Below are positions 1 to 7,699 of a stretch of DNA of 14,959 nt, piece after piece (within the stretch, counting starts at the first letter, position 1; each line of letters starts with the position of its first letter). The position numbers were made by a program, and so were the translations under genes. The notes below the pieces were generated by a model. The model had not been told where the DNA came from and did not search any database. It saw only the letters and a program-made list of their open reading frames with translations. The stretch is taken from positions 1 to 14,959 of the forward strand of contig JASHRE010000492.1 in the NCBI GenBank assembly GCA_030037515.1, in the 5' to 3' direction. The DNA is from Candidatus Sulfotelmatobacter sp. Its GTDB lineage: Bacteria > Acidobacteriota > Terriglobia > Terriglobales > Acidobacteriaceae.

Positions 1-861
1 CTTCGCAATGGTGACTGCGGAATATGCAGTCCTGCCCGGGGGAACCCCGCTCGCACTGCACTGACGTCGGTGGTGATCGCAGCGGTTGCGCTGAGCATCC
101 AGAGCTATAACAGTCATCGGGCAGTCTGCCGCTCTCCACTTTGAGGAACTGCCGCGGGAAACGATCACGCGCCTGGGACTCGTTTGGGTAACCCCGCACA
201 GCGCGAATAGAGAAACCGCTACGGAAACGAGCACACTGCGTTCTCGAAAATCTCTAGCTGCTTTCCTGCTCGAATGCGTCCTCTTTTCGAAGCTCTCAAC
301 CTTTTATATAGGATGCCACTTATGCCCGGTTCATTTTATGCGATTCGATCGCAAACCCGCTGCCACACGGTCTCAGTAAAACCGCGTGGCAAGTAAATTT
401 GGCCATGTTTACTGGTGGTCTGACTAACTAAGTCGACCTTTTTCGGGAACCCGCACCGGCGAGGTGTGTCATGATTGATGAGTGACTGATGACCCGTGGG
501 AACTGGCAAATTCCGGCACTGTGGTTAGATAGGCGCCCGGATAGGCCGACTGAAAGTGACCCAGAGGACATGACAACCGTTACGTCACACCTTGACCCTT
601 CTTCCCCGACAACCAAGTTCGCGAAGCCGTCGCCGCATTTTAGCGCTGCGCAAATCAAGTGAAGCGACCGGCACTGTGACCACGCGAACCCAGAGCCGGT
701 TACTTCGTGTGCTTCCAGAACAATTACCTCAAGATGAGTAACGAAACTCGACGGCTTGCGCGAACGCGCTGCGTGATGTAGGAGAAGTTGGGGTTTAGCG
801 GCAACCGTGGCTACATCACGTCAAGGCTTTCGTCAGTCTTCCCGCGCGACGGAACGCAATT
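1..861. other. Leading region without a recognisable gene
   Basis: No open frame here has both a credible start and family-like protein sequence. Frame 1 is open from the window edge to a stop at 142-144 and includes a short hydrophobic stretch (SVVIAAVALSI), so a gene tail or eroded gene at the edge is possible but unsupported. An imperfect hairpin lies at 362-390 (arms GCCACACGG and CCGCGTGGC, one mismatch, 11-nt loop), and a small GCGCG-AA-CGCGC hairpin at 758-769. The inverted repeat at 772-820 is listed separately. The region is the 3' flank of the leftward response-regulator gene. Confidence 0.6.
772..820. repeat. Perfect 10-bp inverted repeat with nested stem
   Basis: CGTGATGTAG (772-781) is repeated exactly in inverted form as CTACATCACG (811-820), with 29 nt between. 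Inside, GTTG and CAAC can pair as a second short stem, with symmetrical 5-nt internal loops. It lies 41 bp past the stop of the leftward response-regulator gene. No T-run follows the arm on either strand, so it does not look like an ordinary intrinsic terminator. It may be a 3'-end mRNA structure or the end of a small mobile or dispersed element. Confidence 0.6.
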
Positions 862-3261
862 TTACTTTTTCTTATTCAGTTTCCTGGAGATTTCTTCCAC
901 GATCTTCGGTCGCAGGTCGGCCAGAACGCTATCGACGATGCTCGCAATCTCTGGCGAGATTTCAGAGTTGTCCGAGGCTTCTTCGGGAGCTTTTTCGGCG
1001 CCAGCCGCGACAGCCATCGCCGCTTCATCTCTCGCCGACGCGTGGCCGGAGTCTTTCTCCGCGGCGTGTTCCGCACCTTTGCTGTCACTCTCGCGTATCC
1101 GCCGCCAACTCGCCCAGGCAGCGGCAGTGGTGGCCGCGATCTCTGATTCCTTTTTCGCCATGTCCGATGGTCCTCCCGAGATTTCTTCCTTCGCCGCCAG
1201 GGCGGCAGGTTCCACGCTCTCCTGGGAAATCTGAGTTTCAGGCGCTTTTGTCATACGGATCTCGGCGCGCTCGATGGGGTCTGGTTCCGCCTTGTCGGCC
1301 GGAAGTTCCTCGGCTCTCGCCACCGATTCCAATTTTGAGTCAGACTGAACCGAGACTTGCTTCTCTGAATCCGGACCTTCGCTGACAGTCGGCGAGGAAA
1401 CGATCCGCGAAGCGATAGCCTCGGGTGCGATGTCGTGCATGACCGACGCAACCGGCGATTCCAGCTGCTTGTCTTCAGCCGCGCCTTCTCCCATCGCCAC
1501 CGTTTCCGACGGCGCCTCGGCAGTCACGGCGGTCCCCGGTCTGAGCTCCGATTCGACCGGACCTTCGCTCGCAGTCACCGATGGCTCGGGCCCACCGGAC
1601 GTGACAGTTTCAAATTCCTTTACGACTGGGGTAGGCGATGCGGCTACAACTGACGGCTCTTCACTCGGCGTTTCTGGCGGAGTTGCCTCAATTGCGGTCG
1701 TCGCAGCTGCAGTCGTTTCCTCTGCAGTCGATACCGGAGTCGCTGCTTCCGGCTCTGCTGGATGCGATTCTGCGGCAGGCGCTTTGTCCCCAGCCTCTGC
1801 TGCTTCGCCTATCGCTCGATCTTCAACCGGAACCGGCGCCGGTTCGGGCGAGGAAGCGGTGGCAACCGCGGCTTGCGCCTGGCGCATTTCTTCTTCCAGA
1901 GAAATGGACGATTCTTCAGGCGCCAGCGCGACGCCAACTGCTGTCCAACGAGAGGCACTCGGACCTTGAGCGGCAGCGGCAGCCATCGCCATCGTTACTG
2001 GCTCAGGCTCCGACACCTTTGGTGCCGCAGCTGCGGAAGCTTCGTTCGCCGACTCCGCCACTGTATCGACGCTCGCGAAGCTTGCCATGGTCGGCAAGGC
2101 CGGAGACGAAGCACCTTCCTCTTTGGCGGCCCCGTTCGTTTCCGTCTCCGTCTCGGCGTCTTCTTTTTGCTTCCGCTCCTCAGCTGGAAAGCTCGCCGCA
2201 ACTTCATTCGAAGTTTTTTCAGAGCCGGCAACCGCCTCGTTCGGCGTCTTTCTTGCTCCAACTTTCTCGGAATCTGCCGCTTTCATTTCTGAAGACGCTG
2301 CTGCAACTGGGATCTCTATACTCTCTCCCGCTGGGGCAGTTGCGGCTGGTGCGCCGGAAGGTTCGGGCTTGATTTCGCCACTTCCAGTTTGGGCCGCTTG
2401 GGCTTGCACAATTTCTCCGGATTGTTCCTGCTGAAATTCCGGTGCGCTCTCTGGCGCAGTCTTCACCACGTCAGCCCCGACGCTCTCAGTGATGCCTTGC
2501 ACCTGCGCGGCCGCAGCGGCCAATGCCGCAATCTCCTCCGGAGTTACGTCCTTCGGCAGACCGTGGGCGACTAAAGCCCCCAGATCGACATGATCGCCTT
2601 GCTGTTGTGCGGCGGGCTCCGCAGGCTCGACCAACGGCGAACCCGGCTGTGCCTCATGCGCCGGCTTATTTTCAACGACGGTCTTCAAGTCGCGGTTCAC
2701 CGCGTTGTAGATCGCCGAAACATCGCTATCCTCGGGCTCCACCAGCTTCTCTTTCCTTTTCTTGGGGAACGAGATCCGGCTTCTCCAGCCTGAGTCCTCG
2801 TCGATGGCAACGGTCTTGTCGTAGCGTCCTTCTTCCACGGCGGCGATAGCGCGAGCAAAGCGGCCAGGCTTTGACGAATCCGCGCGCGGGACAATCTTGT
2901 CTTCCAACTTGGTCAACGCGCTCAGCAGTTCGCTGGCCTCAAAAGGCTTGACGATGAATCCTTCCGCCCGCACTCGGCGCGCCTCTTCCGGCTTGAAGGG
3001 TTCCAGCTTTCCGACGGTCAGAAGGATGGGAATCCGCGCTGTGTCGTTTGCATCTTTCAGCCGCTGGCACACTTCCAGCCCGCTGTAGCCTGGCATGTAG
3101 ACATCGAGCACGATCAGGTCGGGCTTGGCCTCGGCAATCCGTTTCAGCGCCGCCGAACCATTATTAACGGTGATCACTTCGTAGCCCGCGTCGGCGAGGA
3201 TCTTGCGCCCCATGTTTTGAGCGGTCACGCTGTCGTCGGCGAGCAGTATTTTCCTGGCCAA
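862..3261 (-). CDS. CheY-like response regulator with long disordered Ala/Glu/Pro tail
   Basis: This 799-residue protein starts with a complete phosphoreceiver domain (about residues 2-122). The acidic pocket D9-D10, phospho-acceptor D53, switch T82 and K105 (KPF) are all in place. It should accept phosphate from a histidine kinase, but no kinase gene is adjacent. Residues about 130-765 are low-complexity, rich in Ala, Glu, Pro, Ser and Thr, with no known output domain. The last 30 or so residues form a charged amphipathic helix (VDSVLADLRPKIVEEISRKL) and a lysine-rich end, possibly a docking peptide. The start codon is TTG, set by the position of D9/D10 and by a GAGGA Shine-Dalgarno 4 nt upstream. 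It lies in the same direction as the BamD-like gene but 233 bp from it and has its own promoter. The receiver call is firm; the role is unknown, with motility, polarity or chemosensory signalling as possibilities. Confidence 0.93.
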   Translation of the reverse strand: MARKILLADDSVTAQNMGRKILADAGYEVITVNNGSAALKRIAEAKPDLIVLDVYMPGYSGLEVCQRLKDANDTARIPILLTVGKLEPFKPEEARRVRAEGFIVKPFEASELLSALTKLEDKIVPRADSSKPGRFARAIAAVEEGRYDKTVAIDEDSGWRSRISFPKKRKEKLVEPEDSDVSAIYNAVNRDLKTVVENKPAHEAQPGSPLVEPAEPAAQQQGDHVDLGALVAHGLPKDVTPEEIAALAAAAAQVQGITESVGADVVKTAPESAPEFQQEQSGEIVQAQAAQTGSGEIKPEPSGAPAATAPAGESIEIPVAAASSEMKAADSEKVGARKTPNEAVAGSEKTSNEVAASFPAEERKQKEDAETETETNGAAKEEGASSPALPTMASFASVDTVAESANEASAAAAPKVSEPEPVTMAMAAAAAQGPSASRWTAVGVALAPEESSISLEEEMRQAQAAVATASSPEPAPVPVEDRAIGEAAEAGDKAPAAESHPAEPEAATPVSTAEETTAAATTAIEATPPETPSEEPSVVAASPTPVVKEFETVTSGGPEPSVTASEGPVESELRPGTAVTAEAPSETVAMGEGAAEDKQLESPVASVMHDIAPEAIASRIVSSPTVSEGPDSEKQVSVQSDSKLESVARAEELPADKAEPDPIERAEIRMTKAPETQISQESVEPAALAAKEEISGGPSDMAKKESEIAATTAAAWASWRRIRESDSKGAEHAAEKDSGHASARDEAAMAVAAGAEKAPEEASDNSEISPEIASIVDSVLADLRPKIVEEISRKLNKKK

Positions 3262-3291
3262 AGGTTCCTCGATCTGAGGGGAGATATCGCG

Positions 3292-3320
3292 AAGGTAACC
3301 TGAGGCACACCCTAAGTCAA
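3292..3320 (-). promoter_or_regulatory. Sigma70-type promoter of the response-regulator gene
   Basis: Reading leftward, a -35 TTGACT (3315-3320) and a -10 TACCTT (3292-3297) are 17 nt apart. This predicts a transcript start near 3285 and a 5' leader of about 24 nt containing the GAGGA Shine-Dalgarno. The -35 is close to consensus; the -10 is weaker. Confidence 0.5.
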
Positions 3321-3334
3321 TGTTGCGGAAGGGA

Positions 3335-3348
3335 AGTAACTAGTTACT
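3335..3348. promoter_or_regulatory. 14-bp perfect palindrome, candidate operator
   Basis: AGTAACTAGTTACT is a perfect dyad (AGTAACT / AGTTACT). It lies 14 bp upstream of the -35 box of the leftward response-regulator promoter, centred near -56 from the predicted start, a usual activator position. The binding protein cannot be named from the sequence. Confidence 0.4.
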
Positions 3349-3416
3349 ACTGTTCAAGCCCTGTCGCGTGAGGGATGGTGGCTTCGGACAACGACGGTAG
3401 GACGATGCATAGTTTG

Positions 3417-3457
3417 GGTGCCCCCTGTCTCGGCGGTTTTGCGAGACATAGGGCACC
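3417..3457. repeat. Stem-loop element ending in GGGCACC
   Basis: Two 7-bp stems are stacked: GGTGCCC/GGGCACC outside (3417-3423, 3451-3457) and TGTCTCG/CGAGACA inside (3426-3432, 3442-3448). They are separated by a 2x2 internal loop (CC/TA) and closed by a 9-nt loop. It sits between the BamD-like gene and the response regulator, read leftward 38 bp past the former's stop. There is no T-run, so intrinsic termination is doubtful. It resembles the hairpin at 12917-12948, which also runs into GGGGCACC. I infer a family of dispersed intergenic hairpins of the acidobacterial type. Confidence 0.6.
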
Positions 3458-3494
3458 GCTGCCAGGCACGACGGCCGGGATCCGACGCCTGCTC

Positions 3495-4940
3495 TTAGAA
3501 CGGATTCAGCTTCTTCAGCCCTTTCTTTTTCTTCTTCTTGCTGGACGAAATATCTTTGTCGCTAGCCAGTTCCGAAGCGTCCTTCGCGCTGGCAATCGTG
3601 CTAGTCGAGGCCGTGGCCGATTGTCCATTCGCCAGTTCGTTGACTTGTGGCGGAGGAGGAGGCAGCGAATTATCCTCGGCATTGGCCGTATTCGTCGGTG
3701 TCAATTCGTTCGGATCCGCAGCCGTGGTGGAAGCTCCCGTTGGACGGCCAAATGGCGATGTATTCGAAACCGCATTCTCAGTCTGCGTTGGTTGGTCGGG
3801 CTTAGCCGTGTCTGCAGGCTTCACCACCTCGACAGCAACCTTGTCCTTCTCGGGCGATCCGAAGGCCGCCATCGTTTCCTGGCTCACAACATCATGCGCG
3901 GAGACGGGCTGTGTGTCCGCCAGACTCGGTTCCCCCATCGTTGCCGCGTCGCTCATGTCGGGGCCCTTTTTCATGACGCCCATGAGGCGTTGCGCCATGG
4001 TGGCTTCGTGACGGCTATCATCTTCAGCCTTGTTGCGGGCAACCGCCGCTTTCGTGGGACGCGGGATCGGTTGATGCAACGCGGCTAAACGCTTCTTGGC
4101 ATCGTCGGCACGGTCCATGATCGGATAACGCGTCAGAATTTCGTCGTACGCGTCCACCGCGTTCTTGGTGAACTCCTCTATGTACTTAGCCTTGGCTGCT
4201 TCCAGCACACATCCCCGTGGCTGGCCGTGCGCATCGCAGGTGGGCGCGGTTCGCAGCCGTGCAATCTGGCCCTCAAAATCCTGGCCCAGCGTATAGAGCG
4301 CTTCATCTGCCTTGCTGTAGAGCGGATACTCATCGACCAGCGATCTCAATCGCGCAATCGAAGCTGGATACGATTGCCGCAAGTAGTAAAAGTGCCCGAT
4401 TTCGAATTCGCGCTCGGCCAGAACTTCCTGCACTTCCAGCAGACGACGCTTGGCTTCCGGAACCAGCTTGCTGTCGGGATATTGCAGAATCAGCTTGCGA
4501 TATTCATCTTCGGCGCGCTTCGCATGGGTGTAATCCCGATCGGGCTTCTCCATTTGGTCGTAATGGATCTGCGCGATTTTCATCTGCGCTTCTGCCGCTT
4601 CCGGCATGTTGGGGAAGAAAATCTGGAAATCGCTGTATTCCTGCTCGGCCTGAGCCAGTGATGCCGCTCCGCCCTCGGCGTACCACGAATCGCCCACCGC
4701 CAGCTTCGCCCGCGCAATATATTCCGAATCCGGATACGTATTGATCAGAGTCTGCAGCGTCAACCGGGCCACGTCAAAGCGGTTGTGGCGCATGGCATCC
4801 ATGGCCTTGTCGAACAGGATTTTGTCCGGCTGTTTCGATCCCACCGTGGCGAGCGGGTTCACGGATTTTTTATTTGTGCAAGCAGCCGTAAGCGCCAGCA
4901 AGACGCCTAAAACAGCAATCGACAGCATCCGACGTGACAT
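3495..4940 (-). CDS. BamD/YfiO-like TPR outer-membrane assembly lipoprotein
   Basis: This 481-residue protein has a lipoprotein signal: SRR, a hydrophobic stretch, then LTAAC with Cys21 as the lipidation site. The -3 residue is Thr, slightly off consensus. After it comes a tetratricopeptide array typical of BamD/YfiO (about residues 40-230), with phrases such as LINTYPDSEYIARAKLAVGD and LILQYPDSKLVPEAKRRL. BamD is the periplasmic lipoprotein that works with BamA to insert beta-barrel proteins. The remainder (about 290-481) is an unusual Pro/Thr/Asn/Ala-rich tail with a five-proline run (427-431) and a polylysine end (six Lys, 468-473). The start at 4940 is chosen because AGAGG lies 4 nt upstream and the signal peptide begins there; an upstream in-frame start at 5015 would add 25 arginine-rich residues. 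It is 76 bp downstream of rpe, probably co-transcribed. It could instead be a generic YbgF/CpoB-like TPR lipoprotein. Confidence 0.85.
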   Translation of the reverse strand: MSRRMLSIAVLGVLLALTAACTNKKSVNPLATVGSKQPDKILFDKAMDAMRHNRFDVARLTLQTLINTYPDSEYIARAKLAVGDSWYAEGGAASLAQAEQEYSDFQIFFPNMPEAAEAQMKIAQIHYDQMEKPDRDYTHAKRAEDEYRKLILQYPDSKLVPEAKRRLLEVQEVLAEREFEIGHFYYLRQSYPASIARLRSLVDEYPLYSKADEALYTLGQDFEGQIARLRTAPTCDAHGQPRGCVLEAAKAKYIEEFTKNAVDAYDEILTRYPIMDRADDAKKRLAALHQPIPRPTKAAVARNKAEDDSRHEATMAQRLMGVMKKGPDMSDAATMGEPSLADTQPVSAHDVVSQETMAAFGSPEKDKVAVEVVKPADTAKPDQPTQTENAVSNTSPFGRPTGASTTAADPNELTPTNTANAEDNSLPPPPPQVNELANGQSATASTSTIASAKDASELASDKDISSSKKKKKKGLKKLNPF

Positions 4941-5016
4941 AAGACCTCTGGGAGAACGATTGACCAGCTGGAATCTGGATCCAGCCGGGCGTGCCAGCTT
5001 GCCCCGGCCCCTCATC

Positions 5017-5691
5017 TTACACCTTCAACAGCGTAGCCTCAGTCGCGGCTTTCAGCAGGGCTTCTGCATTCTTCTTTGGATCACCATGCCCGAACACGGC
5101 GTTGCCCGCCACCAGAATTTCTGCGCCGAAGCGTACCACATCAGCGACCGTATCGAGCCCCACTCCGCCATCGACTTCGATGCGGTAGTTCAAGTCGCGT
5201 TGCCTGCGAATCTCGGCCAAACGGCGCATTTTGTGCAACGTGGAGGGGATGAACGGCTGCGCTCCAAAGCCCGGATTCACCGACATAACGAGCACATAAT
5301 CCACAATTTCAAGCACTTCCGTCAGCGTTTCGACCGGCGTCGCGGGATTGATCACCGCGCCTGCGCGGCAGCCATGATCCTTGATGTGGTTCAACGTACG
5401 GTTCAGATGCCGGCACACTTCCTGATGCACCGAGATCCAATTGGCGCCGGCATCGGCGAAAACGGGGATAAACTCATCGGGATTATCGATCATCAGGTGG
5501 CAATCCAGCGGCAAGTCTGTCGCCTTGCGCAGCGATTTCACGACCGGCGGCCCGATCGTGAGATTCGGAACGAAATGACCGTCCATGATGTCCACATGGA
5601 TGACGCTGGCCCCACCTTCGCACGCGGCCTGCACCTGCTCGCCTAATCGAGCAAAATCGGCGGAAAGAATGGATGGTGCGAGTTCGATCAC
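5017..5691 (-). CDS. rpe: Ribulose-phosphate 3-epimerase
   Basis: This cytoplasmic TIM-barrel enzyme interconverts D-ribulose 5-phosphate and D-xylulose 5-phosphate in the pentose phosphate pathway. At 224 residues it is the usual family length. Family motifs are intact: LAPSILSADF (S7), HVDIMDGHFVPN (H32, D34), DCHLMI (H65), the phosphate-binding region MSVNPGFGAQPF (136-147), and EVDGGV (D174). H32, D34, H65 and D174 are the expected metal ligands, and D34/D174 the acid-base pair. The start codon is GTG with GAGG 5 nt upstream, and the N-terminus matches the family exactly. It heads the leftward group with the BamD-like lipoprotein; no functional link between the two is evident. A -10-like TAAAAT lies about 42 bp upstream. 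Confidence 0.97.
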   Translation of the reverse strand: MIELAPSILSADFARLGEQVQAACEGGASVIHVDIMDGHFVPNLTIGPPVVKSLRKATDLPLDCHLMIDNPDEFIPVFADAGANWISVHQEVCRHLNRTLNHIKDHGCRAGAVINPATPVETLTEVLEIVDYVLVMSVNPGFGAQPFIPSTLHKMRRLAEIRRQRDLNYRIEVDGGVGLDTVADVVRFGAEILVAGNAVFGHGDPKKNAEALLKAATEATLLKV

Positions 5692-5733
5692 AGGCCCTCG
5701 GGAGCTTGAGTTTCTCAGAAAATCGCTAGTGAA

Positions 5734-5739
5734 ATTTTA
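5734..5739 (-). promoter_or_regulatory. Possible -10 box for rpe
   Basis: Read leftward, TAAAAT lies 42 bp before the rpe GTG start, in an AT-rich patch within GC-rich sequence. No good -35 box is found at 16-18 nt, so this is only a candidate. Confidence 0.3.
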
Positions 5740-5861
5740 GCATGCGAAAGTGACGCAGGTCGTGTGGCGCGGGCCCCCTGGCCCCCTGCCCATGAGCAGT
5801 GTGAAGAGGCTATCGCCCTTAAAGCACCCTTGCTCCAACCCGCGTGTTACCCTCGTCCCGC

Positions 5862-6722
5862 GTGTCATCGGTTAGCCAATACGCGCCGTCGGCGGCCGCC
5901 GTCCTCGCCGTCTTCATCTGGGGAGCTTCCGATTTTTCCGGCGGATTTGCTTGCAAACGCGGCAATGCCTTCGTCGTGACGGCCTTCTCGCATCTCTGCG
6001 CGTTTGTGTTGATGCTTGCGGTCGCACTGGCTCAGCATGGCGCATTTCCCTCACGCACCGGCATTTTGTGGGCCTTGGCCGCCGGTACCGTTGGAGGCTT
6101 CTCGCTCGCGATTTTTTATCGCGCCTTGGCTGCAGGCCAGATGGGCCTAACCGCTCCCGTTGCCGCTCTGCTCGGAGCTGCCATCCCCACGCTGGCAGAC
6201 ATCGGCATGGAAGGCACGCCTGGCCGCTGGACAATCGGCGGCTTCGTTCTGGCTATCGTCGCCATTTGGCTCATCACGCGTCCCGAGTCGACTGAGGAAA
6301 ACGATGGCTTCAGGCATCCCAGGGGAGTCGCCACGGCTGCGCTCGCCGGCGTGGGATTCGCCGGCTTCTATCTCTGCATCCATCAAGCCACTGGCTCGTC
6401 AACATGGCTGGCCACGATTTCCCGCGTCGGATCTTTCACGAGTACTTCGATGGCCGTGCTGGCAACGCGCTCTCGGATTTCGCTCCCAAGCCCAAGCGTT
6501 GCATTCGCCGCCATCGCCGGCTGCCTCGACGTTACAGGAAGCGCCCTGTTCATTTTTGCCAACCAGCATAGCCGATTGGATGAAGCCGTCGTGATTACAT
6601 CGCTTTATCCGGCCGTCACCGTTTTGCTGGCGCGAATCGTGCTGAAAGAACATTTCAGCGGCTGGAAATTCGTAGGCCTGCTGGCCGCTCTCGCCGCCGT
6701 GCCGCTCATCTCGGCGGGATGA
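5862..6722 (+). CDS. EamA/DMT-superfamily permease
   Basis: This is a 286-residue polytopic membrane protein with about ten predicted hydrophobic segments in two homologous EamA halves (about residues 8-145 and 155-285). Typical signatures are AVFIWGASDFSGGFACKRG at the first helix, FYRALAAGQMGLTAPVAALLGAAIP in half one, and the half-two counterpart ANQHSRLDEAVVITSLYPAVTVLLA. The family exports or imports small metabolites across the inner membrane; the substrate cannot be told from sequence. The start is uncertain. GTG at 5862 has TACCCT 8 nt upstream and would be leaderless; an in-frame GTG at 5844 adds six residues. Neither has a Shine-Dalgarno. It lies 43 bp before the ABC ATPase gene in the same direction, but the latter seems to have its own -10, so co-function is not shown. 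Confidence 0.88.
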   Translation: MSSVSQYAPSAAAVLAVFIWGASDFSGGFACKRGNAFVVTAFSHLCAFVLMLAVALAQHGAFPSRTGILWALAAGTVGGFSLAIFYRALAAGQMGLTAPVAALLGAAIPTLADIGMEGTPGRWTIGGFVLAIVAIWLITRPESTEENDGFRHPRGVATAALAGVGFAGFYLCIHQATGSSTWLATISRVGSFTSTSMAVLATRSRISLPSPSVAFAAIAGCLDVTGSALFIFANQHSRLDEAVVITSLYPAVTVLLARIVLKEHFSGWKFVGLLAALAAVPLISAG

Positions 6723-6752
6723 GTGCGCAGCTCCGAACACGCAATCTCCTGC

Positions 6753-6758
6753 TAACAT
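6753..6758 (+). promoter_or_regulatory. -10 box of a leaderless ABC ATPase transcript
   Basis: TAACAT ends exactly 7 nt before the GTG start at 6766, so transcription would begin on or next to the start codon. No Shine-Dalgarno precedes the gene. A clear -35 box is not seen. Confidence 0.45.
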
Positions 6759-6765
6759 CGACCCC

Positions 6766-7560
6766 GTGCGTCTTTTCGAAATTCGCAACTTGACAAAAAT
6801 CTTCCCCGGCGAAGTCCGCGCCGTCGACGCCGTCTCTCTCGATATTCACCCCAGCGAGACGCTCGGTTTGATTGGCGAATCCGGCTCAGGCAAGAGCACG
6901 CTGGGACGCCTTATTCTGCGCCTGATCGAACCCACCTCGGGCTCGATTCTATTTGAAGGCCGCGACCTGCCCTCGGCCGGTTCCGCCGACATGCGCCGTC
7001 TGCGCCGCGACATGCAGATCATTTTCCAGGACCCATTCGCCGCTCTCGATCCTCGTTTCCGTGTAGAGGACATCATCGCCGAACCGCTGCGGATTCACGG
7101 TACGGATGGAAGCGATGCCTCAGGCTCGTCCCGCTCCTTACCATCCGGAACGAAGATTCGTCCTCGGGTGACGGAACTTCTTCGCGCTGTCGGTCTTGAC
7201 GAATCTGCCTTGCGCCGCTATCCGCACGAATTTTCCGGAGGCCAGCGCCAGCGCATCGGAATCGCGCGTGCTCTGGCCTTGCGTCCGAAATTCATCGTCT
7301 GCGATGAACCCGTTTCCGCCCTCGATGTCAGCGTGGGCGCGCAGATCGTCAACCTGCTGGCGCAACTGCAGCGCGATTTCGGCCTGACTTATCTGTTCAT
7401 TTCCCACTCTATGCCGGTCGTTCGCTATCTGGCGACTCGCATCGCAGTCATGTACAAGGGAAAAATCGTCGAGATCGATGACACCAACGTCATTACCGAG
7501 AGACCGACGCATCCTTACACCCGATCGCTGCTCGAGGCGACCCCGCATCTCTCAGCATGA
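6766..7560 (+). CDS. OppF/DppF-type peptide ABC transporter ATPase
   Basis: This 264-residue ATPase has every ABC motif: Walker A GESGSGKST (37-45), Q-loop Q88 in IIFQDP, signature FSGGQRQR (156-163), Walker B with D180-E181, and H-loop H214 (ISHSM, where the family usually has ISHD). The EPTSGSILFEG, DPRFRVEDIIAEPL and THPYTRSLLEA phrases are typical of the oligopeptide/dipeptide subfamily, whose C-terminal zone contacts the permease. Residues about 112-131 form a Ser/Gly-rich insert, unlike most members. The GTG start fits the conserved N-terminus. No permease or solute-binding gene is next to it, so it is an orphan here: it may serve an Opp/Dpp system elsewhere, or be left over from one. 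It follows a DMT permease by 43 bp but appears to have its own leaderless promoter. Confidence 0.92.
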   Translation: MRLFEIRNLTKIFPGEVRAVDAVSLDIHPSETLGLIGESGSGKSTLGRLILRLIEPTSGSILFEGRDLPSAGSADMRRLRRDMQIIFQDPFAALDPRFRVEDIIAEPLRIHGTDGSDASGSSRSLPSGTKIRPRVTELLRAVGLDESALRRYPHEFSGGQRQRIGIARALALRPKFIVCDEPVSALDVSVGAQIVNLLAQLQRDFGLTYLFISHSMPVVRYLATRIAVMYKGKIVEIDDTNVITERPTHPYTRSLLEATPHLSA

Positions 7561-7622
7561 TGCGTCGCCCGGCACTGATAGGGGGACCCGATTGGTTGTC
7601 ACCCAGAGCAAGCCGTCGTTGC

Positions 7623-7662
7623 GCGGGCGATCCGCGCGAACCGGGATCGCAAGCATGCCCGC
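7623..7662. repeat. Nested inverted repeats between genes
   Basis: GCGGG (7623-7627) pairs with CCCGC (7658-7662), and inside it CGATCC (7628-7633) pairs with GGATCG (7644-7649) around a 10-nt loop. It lies in the 266-bp gap after the ABC ATPase gene, 38 bp before a terminator-like hairpin. It could be part of a dispersed intergenic repeat; no second copy exists in this window. Confidence 0.35.
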
Positions 7663-7699
7663 TGTTGCCGTGATGGGGTGGGCGAAGCTCGCGGTTTTG

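Noticed and set aside
1..144. Possible type IVb pilin or other membrane-protein fragment (TAEYAV in frame 2, SVVIAAVALSI in frame 1)
   Set aside because: The two pieces are in different frames, are very short, and the conserved pilin glycine and glutamate context is not clear.
428..658. Leftward 76-codon open frame
   Set aside because: Starts with TTG, no Shine-Dalgarno or promoter, and the protein has no family features.
788..2434. Several long rightward open frames (up to 244 codons)
   Set aside because: They lie opposite the response-regulator tail, whose biased codons keep other frames open; their proteins are low-complexity.
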